A stretch of DNA of 64,000 bases from Streptomyces roseolus (GTDB taxonomy: Bacteria; Actinomycetota; Actinomycetes; Streptomycetales; Streptomycetaceae), in the NCBI RefSeq assembly GCF_014649855.1, contig NZ_BMTV01000001.1, positions 124,001 to 188,000 on the forward strand, written 5' to 3'. Positions 48,153-56,627 of the stretch are shown one piece after another (the first letter of the stretch is position 1; each line of letters starts with the position of its first letter). Position numbers and translations under genes: made by a program. Under the pieces are notes generated by a model, which did not search any database, was not told the origin of the DNA, and saw nothing but the letters and a program-made list of their open reading frames with translations.

Positions 48153-50113
48153 TCAGCTTAGCGAGCCCGTGCGAACCGTGGGGTCCGGCGCGGGGTCCGT
48201 CCACCGTGGTGGGGAGGCGTGGGCGTGGAGGTGGAATCCCGCGCCGAGTGCTGCTCCTCGCGGCTTGTGCCGGGTGGTGGGTGTGCTGATCGTGGTCACG
48301 CTCTGGTGCCGGTGGGCTGCTCGGGGCAGTCGGGGCCGGTCCGTTGGTGCGTGTCCCTCCGGACGCTTGCCCGCCAGGCCGTGGGGCCCGACGGGGGAGG
48401 GAACCCCGCGTCGCCTGGGCGCGGGGCGGTGGGTGCGTGGCCGGGTCGGGCCGGTCTTGGACCGGTCCGACCCGGCGGTCTTCGGGATGGTGGTGATGAC
48501 GGCCGTGGCTTCGAGCCGGCCGGCCACCGTCCGGATGACCACCTGTCCGCTGGTGCGGTCGGTGACGGACTTGGTCTGGTGGGTGAGGCCGCGTGCGGCG
48601 ATGCGGCGCCAGGCGCCCTGGTCGCGGTCACCCTGCCACCCGCAATCGGGCTGGGGGCAGAGGGCCCATTTCCAGCCCGGGGTGGTGGGTCGATCGGGTG
48701 CCTTGCGGTGCCGCAACGGGGTGAGGCAGTGCGGGCAGTGCCGGGAGGTGTTTCCGGCGGGGACGGTGACCACGGCGATACCGGTCTCGGCGGCGAAGTG
48801 CCGCATCCGGTCGGCGATCTGCCCGCGTACGGTCTGGGAGAGGCAGGTGTTCGTCGTGCGGCCCATGCCCCTGGCTTCCAGCGACCTGAGGTCTTCCAGG
48901 TAGATGACCGTGGGCCCGGCCGCGATGGCCTGGTCGACGGCCCAACGGGCCGCACTCCGGGCGAGGGCGTCGTTGAGGTTCGAGCGGCGCGCCGAGACGC
49001 GCCGGATCTCCTCCGCCAGCACCGCGTGCTTGCCGTCCAGGGCGGGGTCGGCGAGCCGGGTGTAGTGGCCGGTCTTGCCGTGCAAGTGCTCGGAGGTGCG
49101 GCGCAGCCGGTGTTGCTTGGCCACAACCCCGGCGGCCCGGAACTGGGCCCCGGCACCGAGGGCGGTGATGGTCCCGTCGGCGCGCAGCCGGGCGGCTCCC
49201 GCGGACAGCAGGGTATTCAGGCCCCAGTCCACCCCCAGGGCCACGGTGTGCCCGGTGCGCCGGGCCTGGGCACGGGATGGGTAAAGGCCAGGTCGGCCCG
49301 GGTGGTTCCGCCCGAGGGGCGCAGGGTAGGCAGGTGGAGCACCGCGTCCGCCGGGACCGTGGACGGCAGCTGGATCGGGCAGGCCACCCACGTCCAGTCG
49401 CCGTACGAAGTGGGGTCGGGCCGGACGGGCAGCTGGAGACGCAGCAGCGCACGGCGTCCGTCGTCGGAGCGTTCGATAGTGGCCTGCTGGCCGTCGCACG
49501 CGGCGAGCAGCAGCATCCGCGCCGCGCCCGGCGAGGGTTCCAGCTCGAACACACCGGCCGGAAGACGCCCGTGCCTGCGCGCGTACGCGGCGACCTGCCG
49601 GGTGCGGGAACGGATCACACTCGACGGCAGATGCTCCCCGCCGGGAATCGCGGCCCGTACCTGCTCCCACTCCGCAGGTGCGCGCTTGTCCGGAGCGGCG
49701 GGCCAGGCCGCCAGCACCCCGGAGATCACATCGGCGCGCCACTTCACCGACCGCAACATCCGCCCGGCCTGTTCCTGGGCCATGCGCACGATCCGGTCGT
49801 TCACCCGCACCCCGTCCGGCGGGGCGACCGTCCAGCCCAGCCGCCGCAGTGCCATCCACGCGTTCGACGGCAGGCTACGGCCCCCCGCGTCCGAACCCGA
49901 CGCCAGCGTGTCCACATCGACAGCATTCCAGTGCCCGGACAGCAGCGCACCGGTCATCCCGGCGACCAGATCGGCGCACCAGCCCACCCGCTCCGCCAGA
50001 ACGGCAGGCGTGATGACCTCCCCGGTCTTCTCGTCCACACCTGACCGGAGCAGGACGGGTGCGGAGGCGGTACGAGCCGCCTCCCCCTCGCCCAGCGGCA
50101 GCTTCCGGCCCAC
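48153..50113 (-). pseudogene. TnpB-like (IS605 OrfB-type) RuvC/zinc-ribbon gene with frameshift
   Basis: Two overlapping minus-strand frames make one gene. 50113-49217 gives an N-terminal ~290 residues that I do not recognise. The frame to 48153 gives the catalytic half, joined by a -1 shift somewhere around 49255-49280 (frame 1 reads RADLAFTHPV, frame 2 resumes RTGHTVALGVDWGLNTLL). RuvC residues look intact: Asp in ALGVDWG, Glu in VIYLEDL, Asp in [10 protein letters not shown] zinc ribbon (CPHC...CPQPDC) lies between the last two. The C-terminus adds ~110 Arg/Pro-rich residues. No tnpA lies nearby and no canonical slippery site is seen, so a 1-bp deletion is the simplest cause. The GTG at 50113 has GGGGAGGGGG upstream. 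Confidence 0.7.
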
Positions 50114-50493
50114 CGGCCCCCTCCCCTCACCCCTGGTGCCGTCATCCGGTCAACGACACCACCGCGGAAGGGTCACGCATTCGGTCCACGAACTCTTGGA
50201 CGAAACCGACGCCTCCGCAAGCGCCCGGTCAGACCGACGGACAGCGCAGCACGGGAGATCCCTGAGGAAACCGATGAACCTACGTGGTCGGGGACCGCCC
50301 TGCCGCGACAACTCTTTCGAGTGAGAAACTGCGGGCTCCTCTACCTGATCAACACCCTCTTGCGGGCGGAAATCCCGGGATTCCGGGCCCGCCGCCCTCC
50401 ATTCGGCGGTAGGAAGGGCAGGCACCACGTGCACCGCACGTCACAGAAGGACACGAGCGCCACGAACGCTGGGCTGAGCAGAGGAGTCCCCCG
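50114..50493. other. Intergenic region between TnpB-like gene and SLATT gene
   Basis: 380 bp of noticeably lower GC than its surroundings, possibly part of the inserted element. It contains a near-perfect palindromic hairpin at 50362-50393 (GCGGGC GGAA-A-TCCCGGGA-TTCC GGGCCCGC). I see no TnpA, no clear target-site boundary and no convincing ORF. The last 40 bp hold the SLATT ribosome-binding region (GAGGAG). Confidence 0.45.
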
Positions 50494-51216
50494 GTGAGCC
50501 ACCAGCCGGAGATGCAGCCGCCGGGGCAGCCCGGGGAAGACGTCCCCAGAGATCTGACGGGGAAGCCCTTCCCCCTGGGCGACTGGGGCGAGCCCGCGGA
50601 GCGGCTCGACGAGCTCTACCGGTGGGTGGAGGCAGGCGCCCTGCGCACCGCCGAGTGGTACCTCTCGGACCGGGTGTGGAAGCGCCGCGCCGCCCGCGTG
50701 CTGCGGGCCGGCACGGCGCTGGGCGTGATCGCCGGGGCCGCGCTGCCGCTGCTCGACCTGACCGGGGCCGCCGAGGGCACGGCGGGCTGGGGCTACCTGT
50801 CGCTGCTGCTCGGCGCCGCCTGCATGGCCTGCGACCGGTACTTCGGGCTGACCTCGGGGTGGATAAGGGACGTGGCGACCGCGCAGGCGGTGCAGCGCCG
50901 GCTCCAGGCCCTCCAGTTCGACTGGGCCTCGGAGAGCGTGCGGGAGGTGCTCGGGCCGACGGAGGGCACCGCCAGCGAGGCCGCCGAGCGGTGCCTCGGG
51001 GTGCTGCGGCGCTTCTCGGAGGACATCACGGAGCTGGTCCGGGCGGAGACGGCGGACTGGATGGTCGAGTTCCGTTCGGGTCCGGCGCCGCTGGCGCTCC
51101 AGTCGGTCGGGGTCGTACCGGCCCGGCCGGAGGCGGCGCATCCGGCCGGCCGCTTCCCGCTGCCGCCGGGCACCCGGCCGAACATGCCGCGCCAGCGTCC
51201 CCCGGAGACCCGCTGA
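50494..51216 (+). CDS. SLATT-domain two-TM membrane protein
   Basis: A 240-aa protein. An N-terminal helix (WGEPAERLDELYRWVEAGAL) leads to WKRRAARVLRAGTALGVIAG and two TM helices (residues ~70-90 and ~98-118), then a helical cytoplasmic part (AQAVQRRLQALQFDWASESV) and a Pro-rich tail. SLATT proteins were proposed as pore-forming effectors in nucleotide-second-messenger defence systems. Here no CD-NTase or other synthetase adjoins, and solitary copies next to ybaB-recR seem common in Streptomyces, so a housekeeping role is possible. The GTG start has GAGGAG 6 nt upstream. Confidence 0.82.
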   Translation: MSHQPEMQPPGQPGEDVPRDLTGKPFPLGDWGEPAERLDELYRWVEAGALRTAEWYLSDRVWKRRAARVLRAGTALGVIAGAALPLLDLTGAAEGTAGWGYLSLLLGAACMACDRYFGLTSGWIRDVATAQAVQRRLQALQFDWASESVREVLGPTEGTASEAAERCLGVLRRFSEDITELVRAETADWMVEFRSGPAPLALQSVGVVPARPEAAHPAGRFPLPPGTRPNMPRQRPPETR

Positions 51217-51243
51217 GGGCCCCCGGGGCGGCGCCGGGACGGT

Positions 51244-51894
51244 CTAGCTGAGCATGATCATCGAACCCTGGGCGAGGCTGCGGGTCGCCGCCGCGTGCAG
51301 CCCGAGCCAGACGTGCCGCTCGCGGGCGAAGGGGCCGTCGTCGTACGGCACCGGCGCGGCGGGCTCCTCCAGGCCGGTGGGCCGGGCGGGCGGCGCCGGG
51401 GCGGCCGGCGGGTTCATCGGGTCGATGCCGAGGGCCGGGGCGACGAACTCCAGTTCCCTCAGCAGCCCGTAGGAGGAGCCGAGCGGGCCGCCGCCCTCCA
51501 GGAGCTCGTCGTTGGAGAGCGGGACCGGGAAGTCGACCGGGACATAGGCGCCCGCGTGGTCGTAGTGCCAGACCAGGTGGGACTGCTGGGCGGTCGCCTC
51601 GAACATCTCCAGGAGCTGTTCGTAGTCGCCGCCGAGCTCGCCGACCGGCTCGACCGGCAGCCCGCAGATCGCCAGCAGATAGGCCCGGCGCAGGAAGTGC
51701 AGGGCTTCGTAGTCGAAGCCGGCGACCGGGGCGACGTCGCCGGAGAGGCCGGGCATGTACGCGTACACGGGCACGGTCGGCTGGCCGGCGGCGCTCAGCA
51801 CGGCGTCGTAGGCGGCGAGGTCTTCGGCGAAGGGGTTGTCGGGGCTGTGGCACAGCACGTCGACGAGGGGGACCAGCCACAGGTCACAGGCCAA
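51244..51894 (-). CDS. Conserved hypothetical protein (about 216 aa)
   Basis: Soluble protein with CDLWLVPLVDVLCHSPDNPF, GFDYEALHFLRRAYLLAICG and SHLVWHYDHAGAYVPVDFPV segments, then a Pro/Ala linker and a C-terminal GLHAAATRSLAQGSMIMLS. I do not recognise a family; the histidine- and aspartate-rich middle is suggestive of, but does not prove, metal binding. The TTG at 51894 is preferred, with GGAGAG ~10 nt upstream and a TACCCT -10 box at 51929-51934. The frame is open to 51993 (TTG) through less conserved sequence. It converges on the SLATT gene. Confidence 0.65.
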   Translation of the reverse strand: MACDLWLVPLVDVLCHSPDNPFAEDLAAYDAVLSAAGQPTVPVYAYMPGLSGDVAPVAGFDYEALHFLRRAYLLAICGLPVEPVGELGGDYEQLLEMFEATAQQSHLVWHYDHAGAYVPVDFPVPLSNDELLEGGGPLGSSYGLLRELEFVAPALGIDPMNPPAAPAPPARPTGLEEPAAPVPYDDGPFARERHVWLGLHAAATRSLAQGSMIMLS

Positions 51895-52005
51895 GGGAGG
51901 CTCGCTCTCCGTCAGTTCCGGGGAGGCCAGGGTAGTCGGCGGTGCCGACGACGCCCACCCGTGGGAGGCCTGCCCCGGGAAGCGCGGCCTCAACCCGGCG
52001 GCGGG

Positions 52006-52719
52006 TCACCGGCCGGTCCGGGCCTCCAGGCGGTCCGCCCACTCCAGGGCGTGCGCGTTGTAGGCGCGTACGACCCCGATGGCGGACTCCGCGTCGCCGC
52101 GGGTCACGGCGTCGATCAGGTCGATGTGGCCGGACCAGAGCCAGCCGTGCAGGGCGCGCTCGGCGCGCAGGTGGGGCACGGAGAAGGCCCAGGCCTGGAC
52201 GCGGAGGCGGTGCAGGAAGTCGGCGATGGGGTCGTTGCGGGCGACGAGACGGGACAGCTCGCGCCAGTACCGCAGGTCGTAGCCGATGAGGACGTCCAGG
52301 TCGCCGGCGAGGGCGGCGCGGGCGGCGGCCTCGCCCCGGCGGCGGATCGACACCAGGACGACCCCGAGGCCGGGGTCGGGCTCGTGGAGCGCCGCCCGGG
52401 CCCGGGGGGTGTGGCCGCGGAAGAGTCCGTCGGCGACGAGCATCCGGGCCTCGACCATCTGCCGGTAGTCGGCCACCGAGAAGCGGTGGACGCGGAAGCC
52501 GCGGTGCTGGTCGGAGTCGAGCAGGCCCTGGGCGCAGAGGTCGACGAGGGCCTCGCGGACGGGGGTGGCGGAGACGCCGTACTGCTCGGCGATCTGCTTG
52601 ACGGTGAACTCCTGGCCCGGCTGGAGACGCCCCGCGAGGACCTCGTCACGGAGCGCGTCCGCGATCTGCCGGCTGAGGGTGCTGCGGGTGACGGCGCTGT
52701 TCGCGGACGTGCCGGGCAT
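52006..52719 (-). CDS. GntR-family regulator (FCD/FadR type)
   Basis: A 237-aa regulator. Winged helix: LSRQIADALRDEVLAGRLQP, FTVKQIAEQYGVSATPVREA. The all-helical C-terminal ligand domain fits FCD proteins (RRGEAAARAALAGDLDVLIG, LHGWLWSGHIDLIDAVTRGD), which often bind organic acids through metal-coordinating residues. It may control the oxidoreductase operon just upstream (start 52719, DyP-like stop at 52834), but it has its own LysR neighbour, so this is uncertain. Confidence 0.87.
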   Translation of the reverse strand: MPGTSANSAVTRSTLSRQIADALRDEVLAGRLQPGQEFTVKQIAEQYGVSATPVREALVDLCAQGLLDSDQHRGFRVHRFSVADYRQMVEARMLVADGLFRGHTPRARAALHEPDPGLGVVLVSIRRRGEAAARAALAGDLDVLIGYDLRYWRELSRLVARNDPIADFLHRLRVQAWAFSVPHLRAERALHGWLWSGHIDLIDAVTRGDAESAIGVVRAYNAHALEWADRLEARTGR

Positions 52720-52833
52720 GCGGATGGGAGCCCCTCCGTGAGGTTCCGCACGACTCTAACGGATGCCGGATCCGGGTCGGCCGGCCCCGGCGGGCCCGGC
52801 ACCGCCCGCGGCCCGCGCCCACGCGCCGGGCCC

Positions 52834-53910
52834 TCAGCGGGGGTCCGGCGCCAGGAACGGGAAGGCGCGGTCCCGGCGCACGGGCACCGCGAAGGTGGCG
52901 CGGCTGCGGACCTCCATGAAGGCGTTGATGCCGTTGCGCCGCCGGACGCCGATGCGGCCGTCGTGGGTCGGGGCGTCGGCCGCGTTCATCGTCGCCCGGG
53001 TGGCGTTGAAGTCCTCCATGGTCCGCTGGAGCGACACGAAGTGGGTCCCCGGCACCCCGTGGTCGAGGGTCGCGAAGTCCCGGCGGTTGATGCGCGGGAC
53101 ACCGGCGAGGCGGGCGCGGCCGGTGGCCTGGGCGTGGCCCACGCGGCCGTGGTCGGCGGCCACCCGCGGCAGGCTGTCCGCGTCGCTCGTGGCGTCGTCG
53201 ACCAGCTTCTCCGCCTCGTCGGCGCCGACGCGCGGCGAGTACATCAGGGCGCTGCGGGTGTCGGCGTCCTGTTCGTACCAGCTGTCGACGTCGAGCTCGA
53301 TGTAGCTGACGTGCATGGTGGTGCCGCCGCGCAGCGGGCCGGAGGCGACGGAGATCCGCTCCTCGGGGGCCTGATTCCCGCGCAGCCCGGAGTGGAAGCC
53401 GAGCATCAGCGGCGCGCGGTCGGGTATGCCGGAGCCGGGGCGGCGGGCGGCGGGCAGACCGCGGCCGACGAACCCGGTGCGGACCTCGGCCAGCCGCAGC
53501 CGGTCCCGCTGGTCGAGGGGGCCGTCGCCGAAGAGCCGGCCGGTGACCTCGGCGAGGGTGGCCTCGTCGTCGGCGGCCAGGTGCAGGCAGGCGTCGTAGG
53601 ACTCGAGGCGCGGGTTCTCCCAGCGCGCCATCGGGACGGGCCGGTTCACCGGGGACCGGACGCCGGTGTACGCCTCGAAGTAACCGGGTCCCCAGCCCAG
53701 GCAGGTGAGCAACCCCTGGGGTCCGTAGGGGAGTTCGCCCTCCAGGGTGCGCAGCGCCGACTCCAGGTGCGCGGCGTCGGCGGCCGTGGGCGCGCCGCCG
53801 GTGAGGTCGAGGAGGAGCAGCCGGTGGAAGCGCGGCGCGAGGGGGCGGCCCTCCTCGTCGTGGAGGAAGGTGCCCTCCCAGGCGTGCTGGGCCGCGGGCA
53901 GGTCGGTCAT
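52834..53910 (-). CDS. DyP-peroxidase-like protein (DUF7405 type)
   Basis: A 358-aa protein. The C-terminal pattern VGHAQATGRARL - INRRDFATLDHG - GTHFVSLQRTMEDFNATR parallels the proximal-His/RRGY/G-FVxFQRD-x-QF block of dye-decolorizing peroxidases. The distal GxxDG motif is not obvious, so haem peroxidase activity is uncertain. There is no signal peptide, so it is cytoplasmic or encapsulated; no encapsulin gene adjoins. It is the last gene of a three-gene operon, its ATG overlapping the previous stop (ATGA). Confidence 0.6.
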   Translation of the reverse strand: MTDLPAAQHAWEGTFLHDEEGRPLAPRFHRLLLLDLTGGAPTAADAAHLESALRTLEGELPYGPQGLLTCLGWGPGYFEAYTGVRSPVNRPVPMARWENPRLESYDACLHLAADDEATLAEVTGRLFGDGPLDQRDRLRLAEVRTGFVGRGLPAARRPGSGIPDRAPLMLGFHSGLRGNQAPEERISVASGPLRGGTTMHVSYIELDVDSWYEQDADTRSALMYSPRVGADEAEKLVDDATSDADSLPRVAADHGRVGHAQATGRARLAGVPRINRRDFATLDHGVPGTHFVSLQRTMEDFNATRATMNAADAPTHDGRIGVRRRNGINAFMEVRSRATFAVPVRRDRAFPFLAPDPR

Positions 53911-54572
53911 GACGGTTCCTCACGGTCGGGGCCGGCGTCGGCGCCCTCGGCGTCCCGGCGCAGCCCGGCGAAGGCCGCGTCCCAGTCGGTGAGCGGCTCG
54001 CCCGGCTCGTTGAAGAGGGCGAAGGTCGTGCCGCGGGCGGACGGCTCCTCCACGGCGGCGACCATCGCGGCGGCGAGGTCCGCGCGGGAGATCATGCCGT
54101 CGGTGCGCGGGTGCTGGGTCAGGGTCAGGGCGTGCGAGCCGGCCGGATCGTCGGTCATCCAGGTGGGCCGGACGATCGTGTGGGGCGCGGGGCCCGCGCG
54201 CAGGGCCCGCTCGGCGGCGATCCGCGCGGGCAGCAGGGTGGCGACGGTCCGGTTGAGCGGGTGGGCGGCGCCGTGGCCGACGGCGAAGGAGCTCAGCAGC
54301 ACGAGGTGCGGCGGCGCCGGACGGACGGCGGCCTCGGCGAGGACCAGCCGGGTGGCGTGCTCGGTGTGGCGCACCGGGTCGCCCCGCTTCGGTACGAGGA
54401 CGACGGCGTCCGCGTCGCGCAGCGCGGCCCGCAGGGCGGCCGCGTCCTCGACGTCGTCGACGAAGCGCACGTCGTGGCCCCGGCCGGCGGCGTGGCCGGC
54501 GACCCGGCGGCCGGTGGAGGCCGCGAAACCCGACGAGACGACGGCGATGCGGGCGGGGGCCGGCGCGGTCAC
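53907..54572 (-). CDS. NAD(P)-binding SDR-type (NmrA-like) protein
   Basis: A 221-aa Rossmann-fold protein. The N-terminal strand IAVVSSGFAASTGRRVAGHA replaces the usual GATG loop with a divergent form, followed by DADAVVLVPK, VLLSSFAVG and TIVRPTWMTDD, typical of atypical SDRs. Substrate or sensory role unknown. It is coupled on both sides by 4-bp overlaps (GTGA with the upstream reductase, ATGA with the DyP-like gene). Confidence 0.78.
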   Translation of the reverse strand: MTAPAPARIAVVSSGFAASTGRRVAGHAAGRGHDVRFVDDVEDAAALRAALRDADAVVLVPKRGDPVRHTEHATRLVLAEAAVRPAPPHLVLLSSFAVGHGAAHPLNRTVATLLPARIAAERALRAGPAPHTIVRPTWMTDDPAGSHALTLTQHPRTDGMISRADLAAAMVAAVEEPSARGTTFALFNEPGEPLTDWDAAFAGLRRDAEGADAGPDREEPS

Positions 54573-55510
54573 GACGCGCCGCCGACGAGGAGGACGGCCT
54601 TGCCCGCGAGCCGGCGTTCCCGCAGGGCGGTCATCACCTCGGGCAGCCGCTCCCAGTCGTCGGTGCGGGCCACGACGGGCCGCATCCGCCCGTCGCGGAT
54701 CGTGCGCAGCAGCAGGCCGAGGTCCTCCGCGACGGACTCGCCGGAGCCGAACACCCAGAAGGGGTGCAGGGTCTGGCGGGCGTGCGGGACGAAGGAGGAG
54801 ATGGAGAGGGCCGCCGTGCGCCCCGACGAGGTGCCGAGGAGGACGAAGTGGCCGACGGGGGCGAGCATCTTCAGGGCGGCGGTCAGGACCTCCCCGCCGA
54901 CGGACTCCAGGATCAGGTCGAAGGGGCCCTCGGCCTCGTCGGGGGAGGTGATCACGTGGCGGGCGCCGAGCGCGGCCAGGTCGAGCGTGCGACGGCTGCC
55001 GTGCAGCGCCGTCACCTCCGCGCCCTCGGCGGCGGCGAGCTGCACCGCGAAGGAGCCCACGCCGCCGCTGGCGCCGGTGATCAGCACGCGGCGGCCGAGC
55101 AGGGGTCCGCCGCGGCGCAGCGCGCGCAGGGCGGTCAGGCCGGCCACGCCGAGGGTGGCGGCCTCCTCGACGGCGACGCCCTCGGGGATCGGCGCGAGCC
55201 GGTCGACGGGGACGGCGGTGTACTCGGCCCAGCCGCCGAAGTCGGCCATCGCCGCGACCCGGGTGCCGGCGGCCGGTCCGGTGCCGTCGGCGGCCTCCTG
55301 GACGACGACGCCCGCCAGGTCCTGGCCGGGGCGCCAGCCCTCGGCGCGCTCGGCGAAGAGGCGCAGCTCGCCGCGGTTGACGGAGAACGCGCCGACGCGC
55401 ACCAGGACTTCGCCGGGTGTCGGCCGCGGCAGGGCGACCTTGCGCAGTTCGGGTCCTTCGGGGGTGCCGACGTAGGCGCGGACGGCCTCGGGAAGGGGTG
55501 TCAGGGTCAT
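54569..55510 (-). CDS. Medium-chain NADPH:quinone reductase-like oxidoreductase
   Basis: A 313-aa MDR-family enzyme without catalytic zinc. GROES-like N-terminus (GEVLVRVGAFSVNRGELRLF), then a Rossmann domain with VLITGASGGVGSFAVQLAAA and LGARHVITSPDE. It probably reduces quinones or enones with NADPH. It is first in a three-gene operon divergent from a LysR gene. TAGCGT (minus, 55518-55523) ends 7 nt before the ATG at 55510, with no ribosome-binding site. An in-frame start upstream at 55576 would overlap the promoter. Confidence 0.88.
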   Translation of the reverse strand: MTLTPLPEAVRAYVGTPEGPELRKVALPRPTPGEVLVRVGAFSVNRGELRLFAERAEGWRPGQDLAGVVVQEAADGTGPAAGTRVAAMADFGGWAEYTAVPVDRLAPIPEGVAVEEAATLGVAGLTALRALRRGGPLLGRRVLITGASGGVGSFAVQLAAAEGAEVTALHGSRRTLDLAALGARHVITSPDEAEGPFDLILESVGGEVLTAALKMLAPVGHFVLLGTSSGRTAALSISSFVPHARQTLHPFWVFGSGESVAEDLGLLLRTIRDGRMRPVVARTDDWERLPEVMTALRERRLAGKAVLLVGGAS

Positions 55511-55517
55511 GCCCCCC

Positions 55518-55523
55518 ACGCTA
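55518..55523 (-). promoter_or_regulatory. Leaderless -10 box (TAGCGT) for the oxidoreductase operon
   Basis: TAGCGT on the minus strand ends 7 nt before the ATG at 55510. Confidence 0.5.
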
Positions 55524-55566
55524 GGAACGGGCGGCCGGGTGAGGGAAAGACCGGTCGGCGATGGAT

Positions 55567-55579
55567 CCAGAAGCACTGG
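55567..55579. promoter_or_regulatory. Candidate LysR operator
   Basis: CCAG-N5-CTGG is centred between the two divergent leaderless starts, 33 bp from the LysR gene. It is the only clear dyad in the 101-bp divergent promoter; it does not contain an exact T-N11-A. Confidence 0.4.
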
Positions 55580-55599
55580 TGATGAATGGGGGCGGCACC

Positions 55600-55605
55600 T
55601 AGCCT
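55600..55605 (+). promoter_or_regulatory. Leaderless -10 box (TAGCCT) for lysR
   Basis: TAGCCT ends 6 nt before the GTG at 55612. Confidence 0.5.
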
Positions 55606-55611
55606 GGCCCG

Positions 55612-56517
55612 GTGACTCCTGACGCCCGGCTGCTGCGCTACTTCCTCGCGGTCGCCGAGGAACGCAACTTCACGCGCGCCGCCGAGCGGCTGCACATCGC
55701 GCAGTCCGCGCTGAGCGCGCAGATCCGCCTCCTGGAGAGCCGGCTCGGCGTCCGGCTGCTCACCCGCACCACCCGGACGGTCGAGCTCACCGAGGCCGGC
55801 CGGGCCGCCCTCGAACGCGGTCCCGCCGCCCTGGAGGCGCTGGAGGAGGTGTGGGAGGCGGCCCGGCGCACGGGGCGCGGCGAGCGGGGGCCGCTGCGGC
55901 TCGCCTACAGCGCGACCACCGGGTACGGGACGGTGCCGCAGCTGGTGGAGGCCCTGGCGGAGCGCCATCCGGAGATCCGGGTCAGCGCGGAGATGACGCG
56001 GACGCCGGCCATCGCGCAGGCGATCCGGGAGGGCCGCGCGGACGCGGGGGTGGTCCGCGACTCGCCCCCGGTCGACGGGGTGCGGACCCGGCTGCTGCGC
56101 GAGGCGGCACAGGGGCTGCTGGTCTCCGAGGACCACCCGCTGGCCGGCGTCGCGTCGGCGCGCCTGGCGGACGCGGCTGCGTACCCCGTGCTCGTCCACG
56201 CCCGGGAGGCGAACCCGACCGCGTACGACGCCCTCGTCGGGATGTTCGTACGGGTCGGGCTGCGGGCGGAACTGGTGGAGCGGCCGATGGCCTTCGACCC
56301 CACCCAGCGGCTGCTGCGCGACGGGCAGGCGGTCGGCCTGGTGCCGGAGACGTCCCGGGACGGGCTGGCCGACTGGCTGCGCTGGGTCCCGCTGGAGGAC
56401 GCGCCGCCGCAGCGGATCCACCTGGCGCTGCCGGACGGCCCGCTCGCACCGGTGGCGGCCCGGTTCGAGGAGGCGGCGCTGGCGCTGGCGGCGGCGGAGG
56501 GCTGGCTCCCGGCCTGA
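55612..56517 (+). CDS. LysR-family transcriptional regulator
   Basis: A 301-aa LTTR. N-terminal winged HTH: LRYFLAVAEERNFTRAAERL, HIAQSALSAQIRLLESRLGV, RLLTRTTRTVELTEAG. The substrate-binding periplasmic-like domain follows (PLRLAYSATTGYGTVPQLVE). It is divergent from the oxidoreductase/SDR/DyP operon and very probably controls it together with itself. It ends at a long hairpin terminator. Confidence 0.92.
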   Translation: MTPDARLLRYFLAVAEERNFTRAAERLHIAQSALSAQIRLLESRLGVRLLTRTTRTVELTEAGRAALERGPAALEALEEVWEAARRTGRGERGPLRLAYSATTGYGTVPQLVEALAERHPEIRVSAEMTRTPAIAQAIREGRADAGVVRDSPPVDGVRTRLLREAAQGLLVSEDHPLAGVASARLADAAAYPVLVHAREANPTAYDALVGMFVRVGLRAELVERPMAFDPTQRLLRDGQAVGLVPETSRDGLADWLRWVPLEDAPPQRIHLALPDGPLAPVAARFEEAALALAAAEGWLPA

Positions 56518-56558
56518 GCGCAGGTGACGGTGCCCTGCCGGTCCGTACGCGCGTGACG

Positions 56559-56600
56559 GCGCCCTCCCGACTCGTACGCGCGTACGGGTCGGGAGGGCGC
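56559..56600. terminator. Long bidirectional hairpin terminator
   Basis: GCGCCCTCCCGAC (56559-56571) pairs with GTCGGGAGGGCGC (56588-56600). After one mismatch the stem continues with CGTACG/CGTACG. It separates lysR from the biosynthetic cassette. Confidence 0.85.
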
Positions 56601-56627
56601 AGGGCACGACCGGGGGCGGCCCCGGGA

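Noticed and set aside
48153..48480. Separate Arg/Pro-rich gene after the TnpB zinc ribbon
   Set aside because: It is continuous with the TnpB-like frame and has no independent start signals.
49217..49310. Programmed -1 frameshift site in the TnpB-like gene
   Set aside because: No X-XXY-YYZ slippery heptamer in the zero frame was found in the overlap, so a simple deletion is preferred, though not proven.
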